From Saccopteryx bilineata (Eukaryota; Chordata; Mammalia; Chiroptera; Emballonuridae): 64,000 bases of DNA. Numbering within the stretch: the stretch's first letter is position 1; the number at the start of each line of letters is the position of its first letter. The position numbers and the translations under genes are program-made. The DNA lies in assembly GCF_036850765.1 (NCBI RefSeq), contig NC_089495.1, positions 69,354,410-69,418,409 on the forward strand. Direction: 5' to 3'. Positions 22,525-35,033 of this stretch are shown here, one piece after another. Under the pieces are notes generated by a model that worked only from the letters and a program-made list of their open reading frames with translations, did no database searches and was not told the origin of the DNA.

Positions 22525-24426
22525 ATTGTAAAAATAGACAGTGTTTGTTTTTCTTTTCTCCCATTCTAGCATTCTGCACACTATACTTAAAATAAAAAGT
22601 GGCATGCTAGTCGAATAGCATTTTGAAATTTACTAAATGCTTCTACAACCAGTAAATTGCTTTATAATCACAGAAATTCTCTCAGATAACAAAATAAATA
22701 GAATAGAAATATTTACAAATGAAGAAATCATGACAGAAATATTAAGAAACACTCACCTCAAATCTCTATGGAACTATAAGCAAATACATTCTACAATTAT
22801 TTAGTCCTCTTTTCCTCAGTCCACTGGGAGGATTTGGGCTTATTATGATTGTATAGTTGAATCACATAATATTGTTTCCCATTTAGATTTGTAGTTAGAA
22901 GTGGGAAAAGAGAGAGCAGAAGAAAATGAGCATGGAAGGGAAGAATAATAATAACAATGAAAATAAAAAGATTTTGAGTATAGATATTTCTATAATTAAA
23001 CATTCCATAGTGACTGGACGTAGTTGCTATTTGTGGATCATTAAAAGTCCAGTTGGAAATTTTTCTCTATCTGTGTCTTGGGCCAATTTCCTTTGTGAGT
23101 TTACTCATAACTGTTTTTTTATAAAGTTGCAACAAAAGTAACATTTAGTGAACCAAAAGTTGCTGAGCAGCACTTTTCGTTTTTATTGGAACATTTCTCT
23201 AAGAACTGAGTAAATTAGAACTTACTCTACAATAATGAATAAAGTAGATACATTTTGATCCAAAGGTTGTAAACGATATACAGCATTATCCCCATATGCT
23301 CTTTAAAAATGTTATTATTCATTTCAGTATTCAAACAAAGAGTAATTTGTAAAGGTTGCATGCTCTGCAGAGTCATTTTGTCAAATTGCTCAAGCTCACT
23401 GATTTCTTTAGGGACTGCTTCAACTGCCATGTCATTCAGGACACATTGTTGAGGACAGCTCATTTGGCAGTAGTTTGGGGAAACATATTTGTTTGAGTAT
23501 CAATTTTCTGTCACCTTACATGCTATCTCTATAAATTATTAAAGCAATTGTAAGAATGGAGTACAAAGTAATTTTCAAGATGCCTTATTTCCTGTATTTT
23601 ATTTGACTATAATAAAAGTAACACTTTCTACTGAAGCCATGATCCATTAAAGCTTATATTTTTGGTCACTACTTCTTGAGCCATCTTCTTTTTATAAACG
23701 TCCACCAGTTTGATAGGATTTTCTTCTAAAAGTGAAACATAACTTCCAATCTATATTTTAGTGGTTTAATGTTTCATAAAAAGAAACCATGACCATTTAT
23801 TTTGTAGCACACTGATTCCACAGAGAAGAATAAACTGCAAAGGAGTCAAATGCTCTCCAAAATTATCTGGGTATGTTAGTAGCAAATTTGGGAAAGTATT
23901 GGAAGCTTTTATTTTCTCACACACACACATATTTTTGCTAGATTATTTTAATCTTACATTATTTTTAAAATCATTACCTTACATTAGTATTTCTTGTTTG
24001 TAATATTACAAGAAAAATATTACTGCATGATTTTTCACAGGTTCTTCTCTCCTTTCACTGATTAAAGTGAATTGTTTTTTGCCTTCTCTATGAGCTTTTG
24101 ATGTACAAAATCAAGATAATGTTTGAGTGGGATGAATTGAGAGTCTATAAGACTCACTTGATGGTTTTATTTAAGTAGAGCTTATTTACTGACAAGAAAC
24201 AAATAAAGAGTTCTTGTGTGAATAAATTAAAATTTTTAAACCCATTTCAGGTTGATACAGACATAAAATTTAAAGGAAGTTATAAAGGAAAGAGAAATTT
24301 GGATACCTTATAATATATGTAGTATATGTAATGCAAAGAGAAATATTAGAAGTTCCTTTCCTGTGTTAAAAACACATTCTTAGCATTTTAAATTTCTTCT
24401 GTAGAGATTTCAAATTCTTTTCTATG
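22525..24426. other. Unique AT-rich stretch
   Basis: About 1.9 kb with no recognisable gene or transposon. A 78-codon open frame on the minus strand (23227-23463) has no features I recognise and no supporting exon signals. Confidence 0.45.
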
Positions 24427-24618
24427 CAGGTGTCCCCAAACTACAGGCCCGCAGGCTGCATGTGGCCCCCTGAGGCCATTTATCCAGCCCCCACTGCACT
24501 TCCAGAAGGGGCACCTCTTTCATTGGTGGTCAGTGAGAGGAGCACTGTATGTGGTGGCCCTCCAACGGTCTGAGGGACAGTGAACTGGACCCCTGTATAA
24601 AAAGTTTGGGGACCACTG
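24427..24618. mobile_element. Internally deleted hAT MITE
   Basis: The ends are caggtgtccccaaactacag and gtttggggaccactg, inverted copies of each other. The left 120 bp (ggcccgcaggctgcatgtgg; cacttccagaaggggcacct; ggtggtcagtgagaggagca) and right 75 bp (ctccaacggtctgagggaca) match the larger element at 31177-31886, but the central part is missing. The 8-bp target duplication is not clear (ttctatg versus ttacagt). Confidence 0.85.
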
Positions 24619-25087
24619 TTACAGTTTGGTCTATTGTACTTGTTAATTTATCTGTGATAAGATTAAGCATGTGTATATAGCACTTTCAAACTTTTCTAGG
24701 CAAGGATAGCAATCATGGAAGCAGAAATTTAATAAAATTAACTCCTTTGTTTCTAATCTACAAAACTGTAATAAAAATCATTTGTAAAACTGAATATTTT
24801 TTCTTCTTTACATGTCTCACCAGCATTCCAGTTATTTCAAATGTGTGTCAATAACATGTGACCATTTTTTATGTAGCATGTAGTGACAAGGTATGATGTC
24901 TTCTTAAATTTCATATGCATTTTGTACTATATTTACTAAACAACACTGTTTTAACTATCTTAATTTCTACATGGTCTTAATTTAATTTTTTTTTAGTTTC
25001 AATGATACACTGCTTATTGTAAGTTGTTCTTATGCATAAAAATTGAGACAGAAGCCAATACTCTTTGTATAAGTAAAGGTAATTGAA
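24619..25087. other. Unique AT-rich stretch
   Basis: Nothing recognisable seen. Confidence 0.5.
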
Positions 25088-25103
25088 AAATAAAATGGGC
25101 ACT

Positions 25104-25275
25104 GCTCTGGCTTGATAGCTCAGTTGGTTAGAGCATCATTCCAAAACTCAGAGATTGCCAGTTCAATCCCCGGTCAGGGCACATACAGGAACAGATTGAT
25201 GGGTATCTCTCTCTCTTTCTCTCCCTTCTTCTCACTAAAATCAATAAATAAAAAATTTTTAAATAAATAAATAAT
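25104..25275 (+). mobile_element. Short Ves-type SINE
   Basis: Head gctctggcttgatagctcag with A box (agctcagttggttagagc) and B box (cagttcaatccccgg), then gtcagggcacatacaggaac, CT repeats and the tail ctcactaaaatcaataaata. The target duplication aaataaaatgg(g/c)cact occurs at 25088-25103 and 25276-25291 with one mismatch. This is the classic compact bat Ves layout (about 170 bp). Confidence 0.93.
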
Positions 25276-25577
25276 AAATAAAATGGCCACTTAATTGGAG
25301 TAGGTGAATAGCACCTTACTAGTTTACTACATTTTCTCACCCTCGTGGCAAGAAATAGTAAATTCAGAATGATGGGTCAGCAAATGTGTTATAGAATAAC
25401 TAATAGTAAGAGAAGTAAAAGAAGTCATTAAAACAATTTATAATATGCTCAGTACTACTTGTCTATTCAATCATTAAATCTTACAATATTTTGTACAACT
25501 AATTTTTATTTTGGGGGACCAAAAATGTGAAAACAAGGACAATAACTTCTAACTTACATTAAAAACTATTACTTATT

Positions 25578-25974
25578 GCCCTGGCCGGTTGTCTCAGCGG
25601 TAGAGCGTCGGCCTGGCGTGCGGGGGACCCAGGTTCAATTCCTGGCCAGGGCACATAGGAGAAGCGCCCATTTGCTTCTCCACCACCCCTTCTTCCTCTC
25701 TGTCTCTCTCTTCCCCTCCCGCAGCCAAGGCTCCATTGGAGCAAAGATGGCCCGGGCGCTGGGGATGGCTCCTTGGCCTCTGCTGCAGGCGCTAGAGTGG
25801 CTCTGGCCACGGCAGAGCGAGGCCCCGGAGGAGCAGAGCATCGCCCCCTGGTGGGCAGAGCGCTGCCCCTGGTGGGCGTGCCGGGTGGATCCCGTTCGGG
25901 CACATGAGGGAGTCTGTCTGACTGTCTCTCCCCATTTCCAGCTTCAGAAAAATACCAAAAAAAAACCAAAAAAA
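25578..25974 (+). mobile_element. tRNA-headed SINE, family A, young
   Basis: Head gccctggccggttgtctcag and B box ggttcaattcctggc. Two ggtgggc motifs separated by agagcgctgcccct, tail ttccagcttcagaaaaatac plus A. A perfect 17-bp target duplication aaaaactattacttatt lies at 25561-25577 and 25975-25991. Confidence 0.97.
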
Positions 25975-26282
25975 AAAAACTATTACTTATTAATGGATAC
26001 TAAGTAGCTCACAAAACTAGTGTTCATCTAGAACCAAAGGAGGAAGGTACAATCATGTTTCAATTAATAAAAAGTTGTTCCCAAGACCCTAATTCTGGGG
26101 CTATTGCCATTGCCTATTCCACTCCATGCCTGTGAACCTGAGTCACAGCCAGCTCAAACAAATCTCAACTGGTCTTATGCTTTTGCCTCCAACACTGGTG
26201 ACCAATATTTGTTGGTAGAAATCCAAAGACTAGGATCTGAGGCTAAATTTGGCTAAGGTGGTGGAATAGAGCAAGAGAAATA

Positions 26283-26400
26283 CAGGGGTGGGTAAAAGTG
26301 GGTTTATAGTTGTGAATATGTGAAACACAGAGTTTATCGTTATATTTATTCATTATCATATTATTTATTATTATTATTAACCTACTTTTTCCCACCCTTG
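26283..26400. mobile_element. Mariner-type MITE, partly decayed
   Basis: Left terminus caggggtgggtaaaagtggg and right terminus cctactttttcccacccttg are inverted repeats, flanked by TA at 26281-26282 and 26401-26402. The inverted repeats are related to those at 35331-35490 (gtgggg.aaaagt.ggttta). The internal part is AT-rich and non-coding. About 118 bp. Confidence 0.8.
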
Positions 26401-26402
26401 TA

Positions 26403-27605
26403 ATTCAGCTGCAATTATATTTACACCAAAAGTGGACAAAGATACATGTTTCCATTTGGGCACGTATGGACAGGAGCATCATAGAAAAATAAATTGGTCT
26501 AGAAGAAAGACCCACTTCTAGAAAATATATCTGAGAAAGCCATAGAAATAGTTAAAAGGGAAATGATTCAATTCTGGAATCTACCAGAGAAGATAAGAAC
26601 AGTTGATAGCTCCAGGTTAACAGTCTTCCTCACAAATTAATCTCTTCCTTCTTGCTGTCTCTTACCCATCAAGGACACAATGCTTTATTAAATAAACAGG
26701 AGAAAAAGAAGAGGTAAAAATAGATTATTATGCTTCCTTTTCATACTGCAGAATTCCCAGTGAGGAAAGTCTGAATTAGTGAAGAGGAGAAATTTAATCG
26801 GCACCACGGTCTGAAAATTTTATATTATACTGAAAGGGCATGTGACCCAAACACTAGCTCATAGTCTTAGTCAATGGTCAGAAAGAAATAAGCAGAGACA
26901 GCAGATTTAAAGGGTCATCAATGATAATGTAGAAAATGTGTTTCTCTGTGAACACTTACATAGTTCAGCCTGTATAAGCTAGTTACACTACCAAAGATAA
27001 TTTAGTATTTGTTTCAAGATGTATATATTGATCAGTATATGTATTTTGTATTTTCTGGTACTATATTATAAACATGAATTTAATTATCTTAACTTAATAT
27101 AAACTATATTCATGACCTTAAAAGACATAGTTTGAGGAAAATCAACACACATGGAGATTAAAGTTAAAATTGAATAAATGCGTAGGAAAATACACATTTC
27201 CAAAGTGAGAGCACTTAACTTCCATATGTGTGGGTAATGCATGATATGTATACTTTCTGATTTTGAATAAACCATGGATAAATGGTCATACACAGATATT
27301 ATTTTTAAAAAACCATATAGTTAAAGACAAGCATGAGCAAACACACAGGCTGAGGAAAAGAGAGACAGATGTGTATAAAATATATGTGAAGTACGTGTAA
27401 TGAAAAACTGACAATTATGAGACTGAAAAACTGATAAGTAGTTTAGAGAGTAAGCAGAAAAGTTAGTTTACATAATTACTATAATAACCTCAAACATTGA
27501 TGATAAGCCCACAGAGATTATTTATTCAAACTACAGCAAAAATGGAGATTATATAGAATGAAAAATTTGTTCTAGGTCTTTAAGAATGAGAAGGTTTTAG
27601 ACATC
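26403..27605. other. Unique stretch
   Basis: About 1.2 kb with nothing I can assign. No coding signal. Confidence 0.45.
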
Positions 27606-28359
27606 TAATAGTCCCCCGTTGTCTGTGGAGGATACATTCCAAGACCCCAGTGCATACCTGAAACCACTGACAGTCCCGAACTGTGTATATGCCCCGTGTT
27701 CTCCTCTACATACACACCTAAGATAAAGTTTATTTTATACTTTATGCACAGGAAGTTATCAACACTAACAATCAAATAGAATAATTATAACAATATAGTG
27801 TAATAAAAAATTATGTGACTGGTATTTCTTCCAGAAAATTAACACAAATGTCTTTTTTCTCACAATTTCATAGGCAGAAGATTCAATCTTGCTATAGACC
27901 TGAACAACCTTGACATACAATATTTTTCTTACCTTAAAAAATTGAGAACTTTCACCTTTTCACTTAAAGATAGCATTTAATGGCTTCACCTTAGCATATC
28001 CAAATTACTGGCTTTACTACTCTTGTGCTTTAAGGCCACTAGTGAGTAAAATATGGATTACTTGAACACAAGCACTTTTTACATGATAATCTGTTAACCA
28101 TGATGGTTACTAAGTGACTAAAAAATGGGGAGCGTACACAGTATGGAGCACTGGACAAGGATGATTCACGTTCTTGTGAGATGGAGTGAGATAGTGCAAG
28201 AAGGTGCAAAATGCATCGTGCTAGTGAGAATGGCAAGCAATTTAAAATTTATAATTTTTTCATTTCTAAAATTTTCCATTTAATATTTTCAGACTGCGGT
28301 TAATCATACATTATTGAAATTGTGGAAAGTAAAACCTTGGGTATGGAAGGACTACTGTA
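27606..28359. mobile_element. Tigger-like DNA transposon (TcMar)
   Basis: The left end taatagtcccccgttgtctg pairs with the right end ggaaggactactgta as inverted repeats. Internal landmarks ccaagaccccagtgcatacc, gataaagtttattttatac, acaaggatgattcacgttct and aattttccatttaatatttt match the layout of old mammalian Tigger non-autonomous elements. TA flanks are compatible. It has many substitutions and no transposase frame. Confidence 0.75.
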
Positions 28360-29728
28360 CTAAAAAACATAAAAAACAAAACATTTTGTTAGTTCTGATG
28401 CCTCTTTCACTGGGCATATCTAGGCAAGTGAGACTTCACTTTAGCGACCCAATACTATACAGTAAAGAGGGACATATAATGTTTAATCGAGTGAGCTTGG
28501 TGAATTTTCTGTGAGTTTCCATTTTTTCTATTTAACATAAATGCACTGGCCCTCATTTCTGGCAGTGTTGTTCTGAGGATGAAATAAAATGAGATAATGT
28601 GTGTCAAAATGTTTTATGGACTGTAAAGCAATATAAATGTAAGGTATGACTATCATTTAAATCATAACTCAGATTACTCAGAAATCCTACTGAGATTTTC
28701 AAAGCATAGCAATCAATGAAAGAGTAATAAAGAGTAATCATGATAAATGCATAAATATAATAAAGAGAACTAAATTTATTACCTAATTTAGATTTTCTGC
28801 AAGGCCTATTTAGAATTATTATATTAGGCAAAAACATAGCGCTTCGTTATTTCTTCAGTATAAAATATAAAAATAATAAACTGAAGCAGTAACTGCAGTA
28901 AAGTAAAACAGATTACTGCTTATACATAATAAAAGTGGACATTGATACAGACACATTTTACTTTACTTTAAACTCAAGCACTTATATCAGAGATATACTA
29001 ATCCAGAGAAAAATAACTTAATTTCTATATTTAAAGTAGGTTAAGCACTATAAATAACAAATTAAGAAAAGATGTATCTCAGTAGCAGTAGAAACAATAA
29101 AGCATCATTACAGAATTGATGTGTGAACTAAAGAGAAAATAAATGACACCATAGCTTTGTATTATATAGTCAATGTTCATGTAGCTTCTGCCCATCAGCA
29201 GCGCTTTGTGAAAAGTGCATTGCTAGGGTAAGGGTGTTCTGGAATCACAATGACCCAAAGCTGTCTGTTGCAAACATGAAGAGAAGAAAGAATAGAAAGA
29301 AAAAAAATTCAAATCATTGTTGAACTGAAACAGTTTCATTGCTGAGAAAATGCAGCCAATAATCAAAGAAAAAGAAAGAACAGAAAATCAAAATAGCTAC
29401 AACAAAAGCAAAGAGGATTTCTTTTTTTTAAAGAAAAGAATCATGGCAGGTGGGATTGGTGAATTGGAAAAATTTATTTCAGAAATGAGGTTTTGCTTAA
29501 GTGTTCTTTTTACATTGTTCCTTATATGGGATAAATGAGATTATTAGTTTAGATTTTTAAATGTCCCATGGAGAGCCAGAATCCTGCATAAATGGAAAAG
29601 CTATTGAGGTCTGCAAATATTCATTATTCTCCAATAAGAATAATTTTTAAATAATAGAGGATCATTAAATTATTGGTCAGAGCAAGTTGGTCAGTTTTGA
29701 AAGAGCTTCATTTAAGCTTGAAAAATAG
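28360..29728. other. Unique AT-rich stretch
   Basis: About 1.4 kb with no recognisable gene or transposon. Confidence 0.5.
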
Positions 29729-30150
29729 GCCCTGGCAGTTTGCTCAGTGGGAGAGCATCAGCCCAGCATGTGGATATCCCAGATTCAATTCCCAGTCAGG
29801 GCACACAGAAGAAGGGCCTATCTGCTTCTCCCCCTCTCCCCCTCTCACTTCTCTCTCTCTCTCTCTCTCTCGCTCTCTCTCTCGCTCTCTCTCTCGCTCT
29901 CTCTCGCTCTCTCTTTCCCTCCTGCAGCCATGGCTCTATTGAAGCAAGTTGGCCTAGAGGATGGCTCCATGGTCTCCACCTCAGGCACTAAGAAGAACTT
30001 AGTTGTTGAGCAACAGAGCAATGCCCCAGATGGGCAGAGCATCACCCCCTAATGGGGTTGCCAGGTGGATCCCAGTTAGAGTGCAGGAGTCTGTCACTCT
30101 GCCTTCCCTCTTCTCATTGAATAAAAAATATATAGAGGAATAAAAAATAA
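29729..30150 (+). mobile_element. Older SINE of family A with CT/CG expansion
   Basis: Head gccctggcagtttgctcagt, B-box remnant cagattcaattcccag, gcttctccccctctcccc, then a (CT)n run with regular CTCG variants at 29848-29922. The body ggatggctccatggtctcca follows, with an end of ttctcattgaataaaaaata. It belongs to the older subgroup with the ...ctcattgaataaa tail, like 3571-4000 and 33254-33690. Confidence 0.85.
29848..29922. repeat. (CT)n microsatellite with CTCG variants
   Basis: CT dinucleotide run in which CTCG variant units recur, suggesting a higher-order unit of roughly a dozen bases. It lies in the pyrimidine segment of the SINE. Confidence 0.9.
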
Positions 30151-31168
30151 AATAAAACTTTTATATTTATTAGACCAATGATGGTCAAATGAAGTATGAG
30201 AAACATGTCAAAAGCAACACTTACACCAACCTTCTGAGCAACAGGCAAGACAGAAAATTTCTTTTTGAAACAAAATTTGGATAAAATTGTTACAGAAGAA
30301 ATTTATTTATTGCAAAAATGTTTGCAAAATACCATCTAGCAATATAACTAAAAATAATAGAAATAGCATATTATTACATTTTACTGTATATTTTATAAAA
30401 CATTCTTTCTTGATATTCACACTTACCTGGAAAGCAGTTATTAATTTCCCCACTTTAAAGGTAGGGGAAATGAAGCTCAAAGGGAATATTTTATCGAAAC
30501 CAGATACAATAAGAAAAGAGTCACCCAGGATAAAAAGCTTCTACAACAAGTGCTCTTTCCTAAATACTATCTTCTGTTTTCTACTACTACTCTACATAAA
30601 GAAGGAATGACTTTCCACATAAATAGCATATAAAGGCATGTCACCAACTGGTATTTCTGTCATAATTATACTTACTCATTCCAATATTAACTATAGTAAA
30701 TAAAGTCATGATGAATAAAATATATTTTTAATTAAAAACTTTGTTATGTTAAACAAAAAAAATTTAAAGATTTAAACATAAATTAAAAATAACCATTCTG
30801 ATTTGCATTTTCATATCTAAAAACCAGTCATGATTTCAGGTGACTTACTTAACTTTTCAATTTGCTAAAGTGTGCAATTTAGAAAATGGTGTTAGATTAC
30901 CTTACAGTGTGTAAATGGGTAGGGTAAGCCAATTAGTAATTGCAAAGCATAGTACTAAATAAGAACATTTAAAAAGATGCTCTCAGTTTTATATACCATT
31001 AAGTCAGAATCACATGTCTGTAAATTATTTTAATTTTGAATCTTTTCCTCTTGAACATTCTTTTATAGTGTTTATTTTTTATTACTGTTTAAGCAAGTAA
31101 ATTACAATCTTAATATTACAAGTCACCTGTTGTCCAGCTTTCCATGACCTTTTTCATTTACTATTAGG
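30151..31168. other. Unique AT-rich stretch
   Basis: About 1 kb without a recognisable gene or transposon. A 107-codon open frame at 30287-30610 has no recognisable domain and no exon context. Confidence 0.45.
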
Positions 31169-31176
31169 ATCTAACT

Positions 31177-31886
31177 TAGGGGTCCCCAAACTACAGCCCG
31201 CGGGCTGCATTCAGCCCCCCTGAGGCCATTTATCCAGCCCCCGCCGCACTTCCGGAAGGGGCACCTCTTTCATTGGTGGTCAGTGAGAGGAGCATAGTTC
31301 CCATTGAAATACTGGTCAGGCCCTGGTCGGTTAGCTCAGTGGTGAAGCGTCGGCCTGGCGTGCGGGAGTCCCGGGTTCAGTTCCCAGCAAGGGCACACAG
31401 GGGAGGCTCCCATTTGCTTCTCCACCCCTCCCCCTCTCCTTCCTTTCTGTCTCTCTCTTCCCCTCCCGCAGCCGGGGCTCCATTGGAGCAAAGATGGCCT
31501 GGGCACTGGGGATGGCTCTATGGCCTCTGCCTCAGGCGCTAGGGTGGCTCTGGTCGCAGCGGAGCAATGCCCCGAATGGGCAGAGCATCGCCCCCTGGTG
31601 GGCGTGCCGGGTGGATCCCGGTTGGGTGCATGTGGGAATCTGTCTGGCTGCCTCCCCGTTTCCAGCTTCAGGAAAAAAAAAAGAAATACTGGTCAGTTTG
31701 TTGATTTAAATTTACTTGTTCTTTATTTTAAATATTGCATTTGTTCCTGTTTTGTTTTTTTTACTTTAAAATAAGATATATGCAGTGTGCATAAGGATTT
31801 GTTCATAGTTTTTTTTAAAGTCCAGCCCTCCAACGGTCTGAGGGACAGTGAACTGGCCCCCTGTGTAAAAAGTTTGGGGACCCCTG
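31177..31886. mobile_element. Non-autonomous hAT element carrying a SINE
   Basis: The ends taggggtccccaaac and gtttggggacccctg are inverted repeats. Perfect 8-bp target duplications atctaact lie at 31169-31176 and 31887-31894. Without the SINE at 31321-31682 and its duplicated target the element is about 335 bp. The left and right arms match the shorter relative at 24427-24618, and the extra middle part here is AT-rich and non-coding. Transposase would have to come from elsewhere. Confidence 0.93.
31321..31682 (+). mobile_element. SINE family A inserted in a hAT element
   Basis: Head gccctggtcggttagctcag and tail ttccagcttcaggaaaaaa. A perfect 14-bp target duplication gaaatactggtcag lies at 31307-31320 and 31683-31696, inside the hAT element. 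Only one ccctggtgggc motif is present, as in the copies at 52971 and 63396, which suggests a distinct subfamily. The SINE is younger than the hAT insertion. Confidence 0.96.
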
Positions 31887-32119
31887 ATCTAACTTTTCAG
31901 CATGTTATTATACAACAAATTTTTCTTGCCATACTACTTCTTTAACATACCTGATATTACTTTTCTATTTTATCATATACTACGGCCAAAATATATTACA
32001 ATTGCTTTTCACACTATACTTTCTTTATTTTTAGTATTCCTAGCCCTTATCTACTTTTCATAGTATTATCTATCATTCAAGAAAAAACTAGAATAGCACC
32101 TTCGGTATGACACAATCTT

Positions 32120-32555
32120 TTTAATTAGTAAAATCTATTTTAATTTTAAATTATATAAATTTAGTTGACTGACATTGGTTAATAAAATGATATAAGTCTC
32201 AAGTGTATATTTTCATGATACATAATCTGTACATTGCATTGTGTGCCTACCACCCAAAGTCAAATCATCTTCTATACCGCATATTTGGCCCTTTCCCCTT
32301 TAATACCTTCACCCCCTTTTCCTCTGGTACCACCATAACTTGTCTATGTCTCTGAGTTTTAGTTTTGTATTTTACATATGAATGAAATCATATTGCTCTT
32401 AGCTTTTTTCTGACTGATTTATCTTGTTTGGCATAATATTCTCAAGGTCCACCCACATTTTCGAAATAGCACTATTTCATCTTTTGTTACAGCTGAGTAG
32501 TATTCCATTGTACATATGTACCACATTTTCTTTATCTAATTCTCTACAGTACAAC
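32120..32555 (-). mobile_element. Older L1 3' end
   Basis: Minus-strand ORF2 C-terminus and 3'UTR remnant: taatctgtacattgcattgt and caccacccaaagtcaaatca-type 3'UTR, then tatgaatgaaatcatattgc, ctgagtagtattccattgta and catatgtaccacattttctt. It is more diverged than the young L1s and 5'-truncated at about 32555. Confidence 0.8.
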
Positions 32556-33089
32556 TCTAATTTTAACTGCTCTTTATTTTTAAATATATATATATAAATT
32601 ATTTTAAATTTTTATGGTTTTTTGTTCATGCTATTTACTCCAATTTGAATATGACTTATTTTTCAATACAAACTAGGACTATTCAAAATAATAATTCATT
32701 ATTACCAGTAGAATTTTAACTAACTTCTTGAAGAAATGGACAAGGTGGTGCCTGATTCAGTCCAAACATCATGTGGGAGAAAATAAGCTAGAGACAGATT
32801 TCATTTGCAGACTAGATAGTCAAATGCCTTATCTACCAGATTACAGGTATTAAAATAGTAGAGGTTACAATTATTAGTGTCTGTCATATTTCACATAATT
32901 TATATTTGTTTGGTTTTATTAAGAATCCTGAAAAATAGGTGATCTGTTATCCACTTTAAAGGTTAAGAAATTAAACTAGAGAATAGGTATATTTTTCAAA
33001 ACATAGTACAGTGATACAGCTGGGATTTAAGATAGAATAAAAATCAAAGAAAGTATAAAAGGAATTAATAATACCATCAACTAATAGTG
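32556..33089. other. Unique AT-rich stretch
   Basis: Nothing recognisable seen. Confidence 0.45.
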
Positions 33090-33253
33090 TCTAGTTCATA
33101 TTTAGAGAACAGTACATATTACTACAGCAAAACATATACCATGGAAAGTCATATTTTTGGTCATAAAGCAAACATTAATCAATTTTGAAAGACTGAAATC
33201 ATACAGAGTATGTACTAATCAAAATGATATTAAACCAGAAATTAGAAAAAAAC

Positions 33254-33377
33254 ACGCTGGCTAGTTAGCTCAGTGGTAGAGCATGAGCCTGGAATACGGA
33301 CATCTCAGGTTCAATTCCTGGTCTGGGACACAGGTGGAAAAGCACCCGTCTGCTTCTCCACCCCTCCTCCTCTTGCT

Positions 33378-33410
<33 letters not shown>

Positions 33411-33690
33411 TCCCCTCTTGCAGACATGGTTCGATTGGAGCAAGTTCACCCCAGGCAATGAGGATGGCTCCATGGCTTCCGCCTCAGGCTGAGAAGAAAT
33501 CTGTTGCTGAACAATGGAGCAACTCCCACCCCCCAATGGGCAAAGCATCATCACTTAGCAGGCTTGCCGGGTGGATTCTGGTTGGGGCACATACTGGAGT
33601 CTGTCTCTCCGCCCCTCCTCCTCTCACTGAATGAATGAATGAATGAATGAATGAATGAATGAATAAATAAATAAATAAATAATATAGGAA
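33254..33690 (+). mobile_element. Older SINE of family A with GAAT tail
   Basis: Head cgctggctagttagctcagt, B box caggttcaattcctgg, gcttctccacccctcctcct, CT run, body gaggatggctccatggcttc, ggtggattctggttggggc, and ctctcactgaatgaatgaat. The tail has turned into a (GAAT)n/(AAAT)n microsatellite. It interrupts an old L1. Confidence 0.88.
33627..33682. repeat. (GAAT)n(AAAT)n microsatellite
   Basis: Eight or more GAAT units followed by AAAT units, grown from the gaataaa tail of the SINE. Confidence 0.95.
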
Positions 33691-34464
33691 AAAGAAGATA
33701 ACAGAAATTTGTTTAAACACTAGAAATAAAAAAATAGTTAAAAATTTCATGGATCAAAAAAGAAATCTCAAATAAAATAAAAAATACATTTAAGTGAATG
33801 AAAAATAAAAATACAGCATATCAAAATTTTTGAAACATAAGCGAAACAGTTCTGGCAGTGAAACTGATGGTGCTAAATGTTAATTTAAAAAAGAGAAAAG
33901 ATTTCAAATAAATACTCAAGAACCTAAAATAGTGGCAAATAAGCTATAAGCAAGCAGAAAAAAATGAGAAGAATTAATATAGCAGCAGAAATTGAAAACA
34001 AAAAAGCAACAGAGAAAATCACTAAAACAAAAGTCCAAATCTTTGAAAATATCAGTAAAATTGACAGTATTTGTTGAGACTGACACAAAGTAAAATTTAG
34101 AAAACAAAAATTACTACAAAAAAAATGTGAAAATACACATCAATCATTAGAACATGACTAATATATAACACAGATTTTGAAATTTTCAAATCAGTAATTT
34201 AATGTAACTACAATTAATAACTATAAAGTTCTCATAGAAAATGTGGGTAACATGCAAGTGCAGATGGGTAATGTAACAGAGAGGTAGAAATTAATGAAGA
34301 ATTAAAGGAAATGCCAGAAAACATTATACAACACTATAGAATAAAAATAATAATTCAGTAGTAGATGAGATAGCCTGAGAAAGAATCAACTAAAAAGTAA
34401 ACATTGTTACCTAAGAAACAGAAAGATATAGCATATAGCATATAACATCAAAAGATATAGCATA

Positions 34465-35033
34465 CAGTCATACACTACATAGTGATATTTTGGTCAACAA
34501 CAGACTATATATATGATGATGTTCTCATAAGAATATAATGAAGCTGAAAAACTTCTATCATATAAAATGTAATATTCAATATGAATGAACTATTTCTCTT
34601 TTGGAATTAGATGTCTGAAAGGACTTTTATCCATAAGGAGGTCAAGTCAAATCTGGCAAATAATTTTCTTCCACAATCAACTTGGAGTTTCAAAAATTCT
34701 TTAGCTGCTTTCACATCACTCACATTACATTATGTAATAAATAATAATTCCTGAATTATTTAAACTACTTAGAACTAGCAGTAAATTTTACATCATAGAT
34801 AGGCCCAGCTTTTTATTTTAACATCACAAACCAACAGCTTTGGCTATATGCACTGTACAGGTTTGTAGTTTATAACTACAGTAGGTTATAGCATATAACT
34901 TTTGTGTATATTTGGTTATACTATCTAGGCTGAAAAGTACAACTATGATGTTGGCACAATGACAAAATCACCTAACGAGGCACTGTAAATAGGGATAGAG
35001 AACATAGTTTTATTGTTAAGGGACACATGTTGG
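34465..35033. mobile_element. MER2-like Tigger transposon
   Basis: The left end cagtcatacactacatagtg, the internal attttggtcaacaacagact, tgtacaggtttgtagtttat and caatgacaaaatcacctaac, and the right end gttaagggacacatgttgg follow the order of the mammalian MER2/Tigger non-autonomous family. TA dinucleotides flank it (34463-34464, 35034-35035). It sits inside ORF1 of the old L1 and has no transposase frame. Confidence 0.75.

Larger units (their letters stand above)
33090..34130 (+). mobile_element. Very old L1 ORF2 fragment (endonuclease to linker)
   Basis: Decayed plus-strand L1. tggtcataaagcaaacattaa and gactgaaatcatacagagta match the DHxxGHKxx..FxKIEIIPS region of the endonuclease. After an inserted SINE (33254-33690), the linker continues (tcatggatcaaaaaagaaat; gcagcagaaattgaaaacaa; tctttgaaaatatcagtaaa for WFFEKIxKI). 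No open frame survives. Confidence 0.6.

Noticed and set aside
23227..23463. Possible small protein on the minus strand (78 codons)
   Set aside because: No recognisable domain, no splice-site or promoter context, and similar-length open frames are expected by chance in 64 kb.
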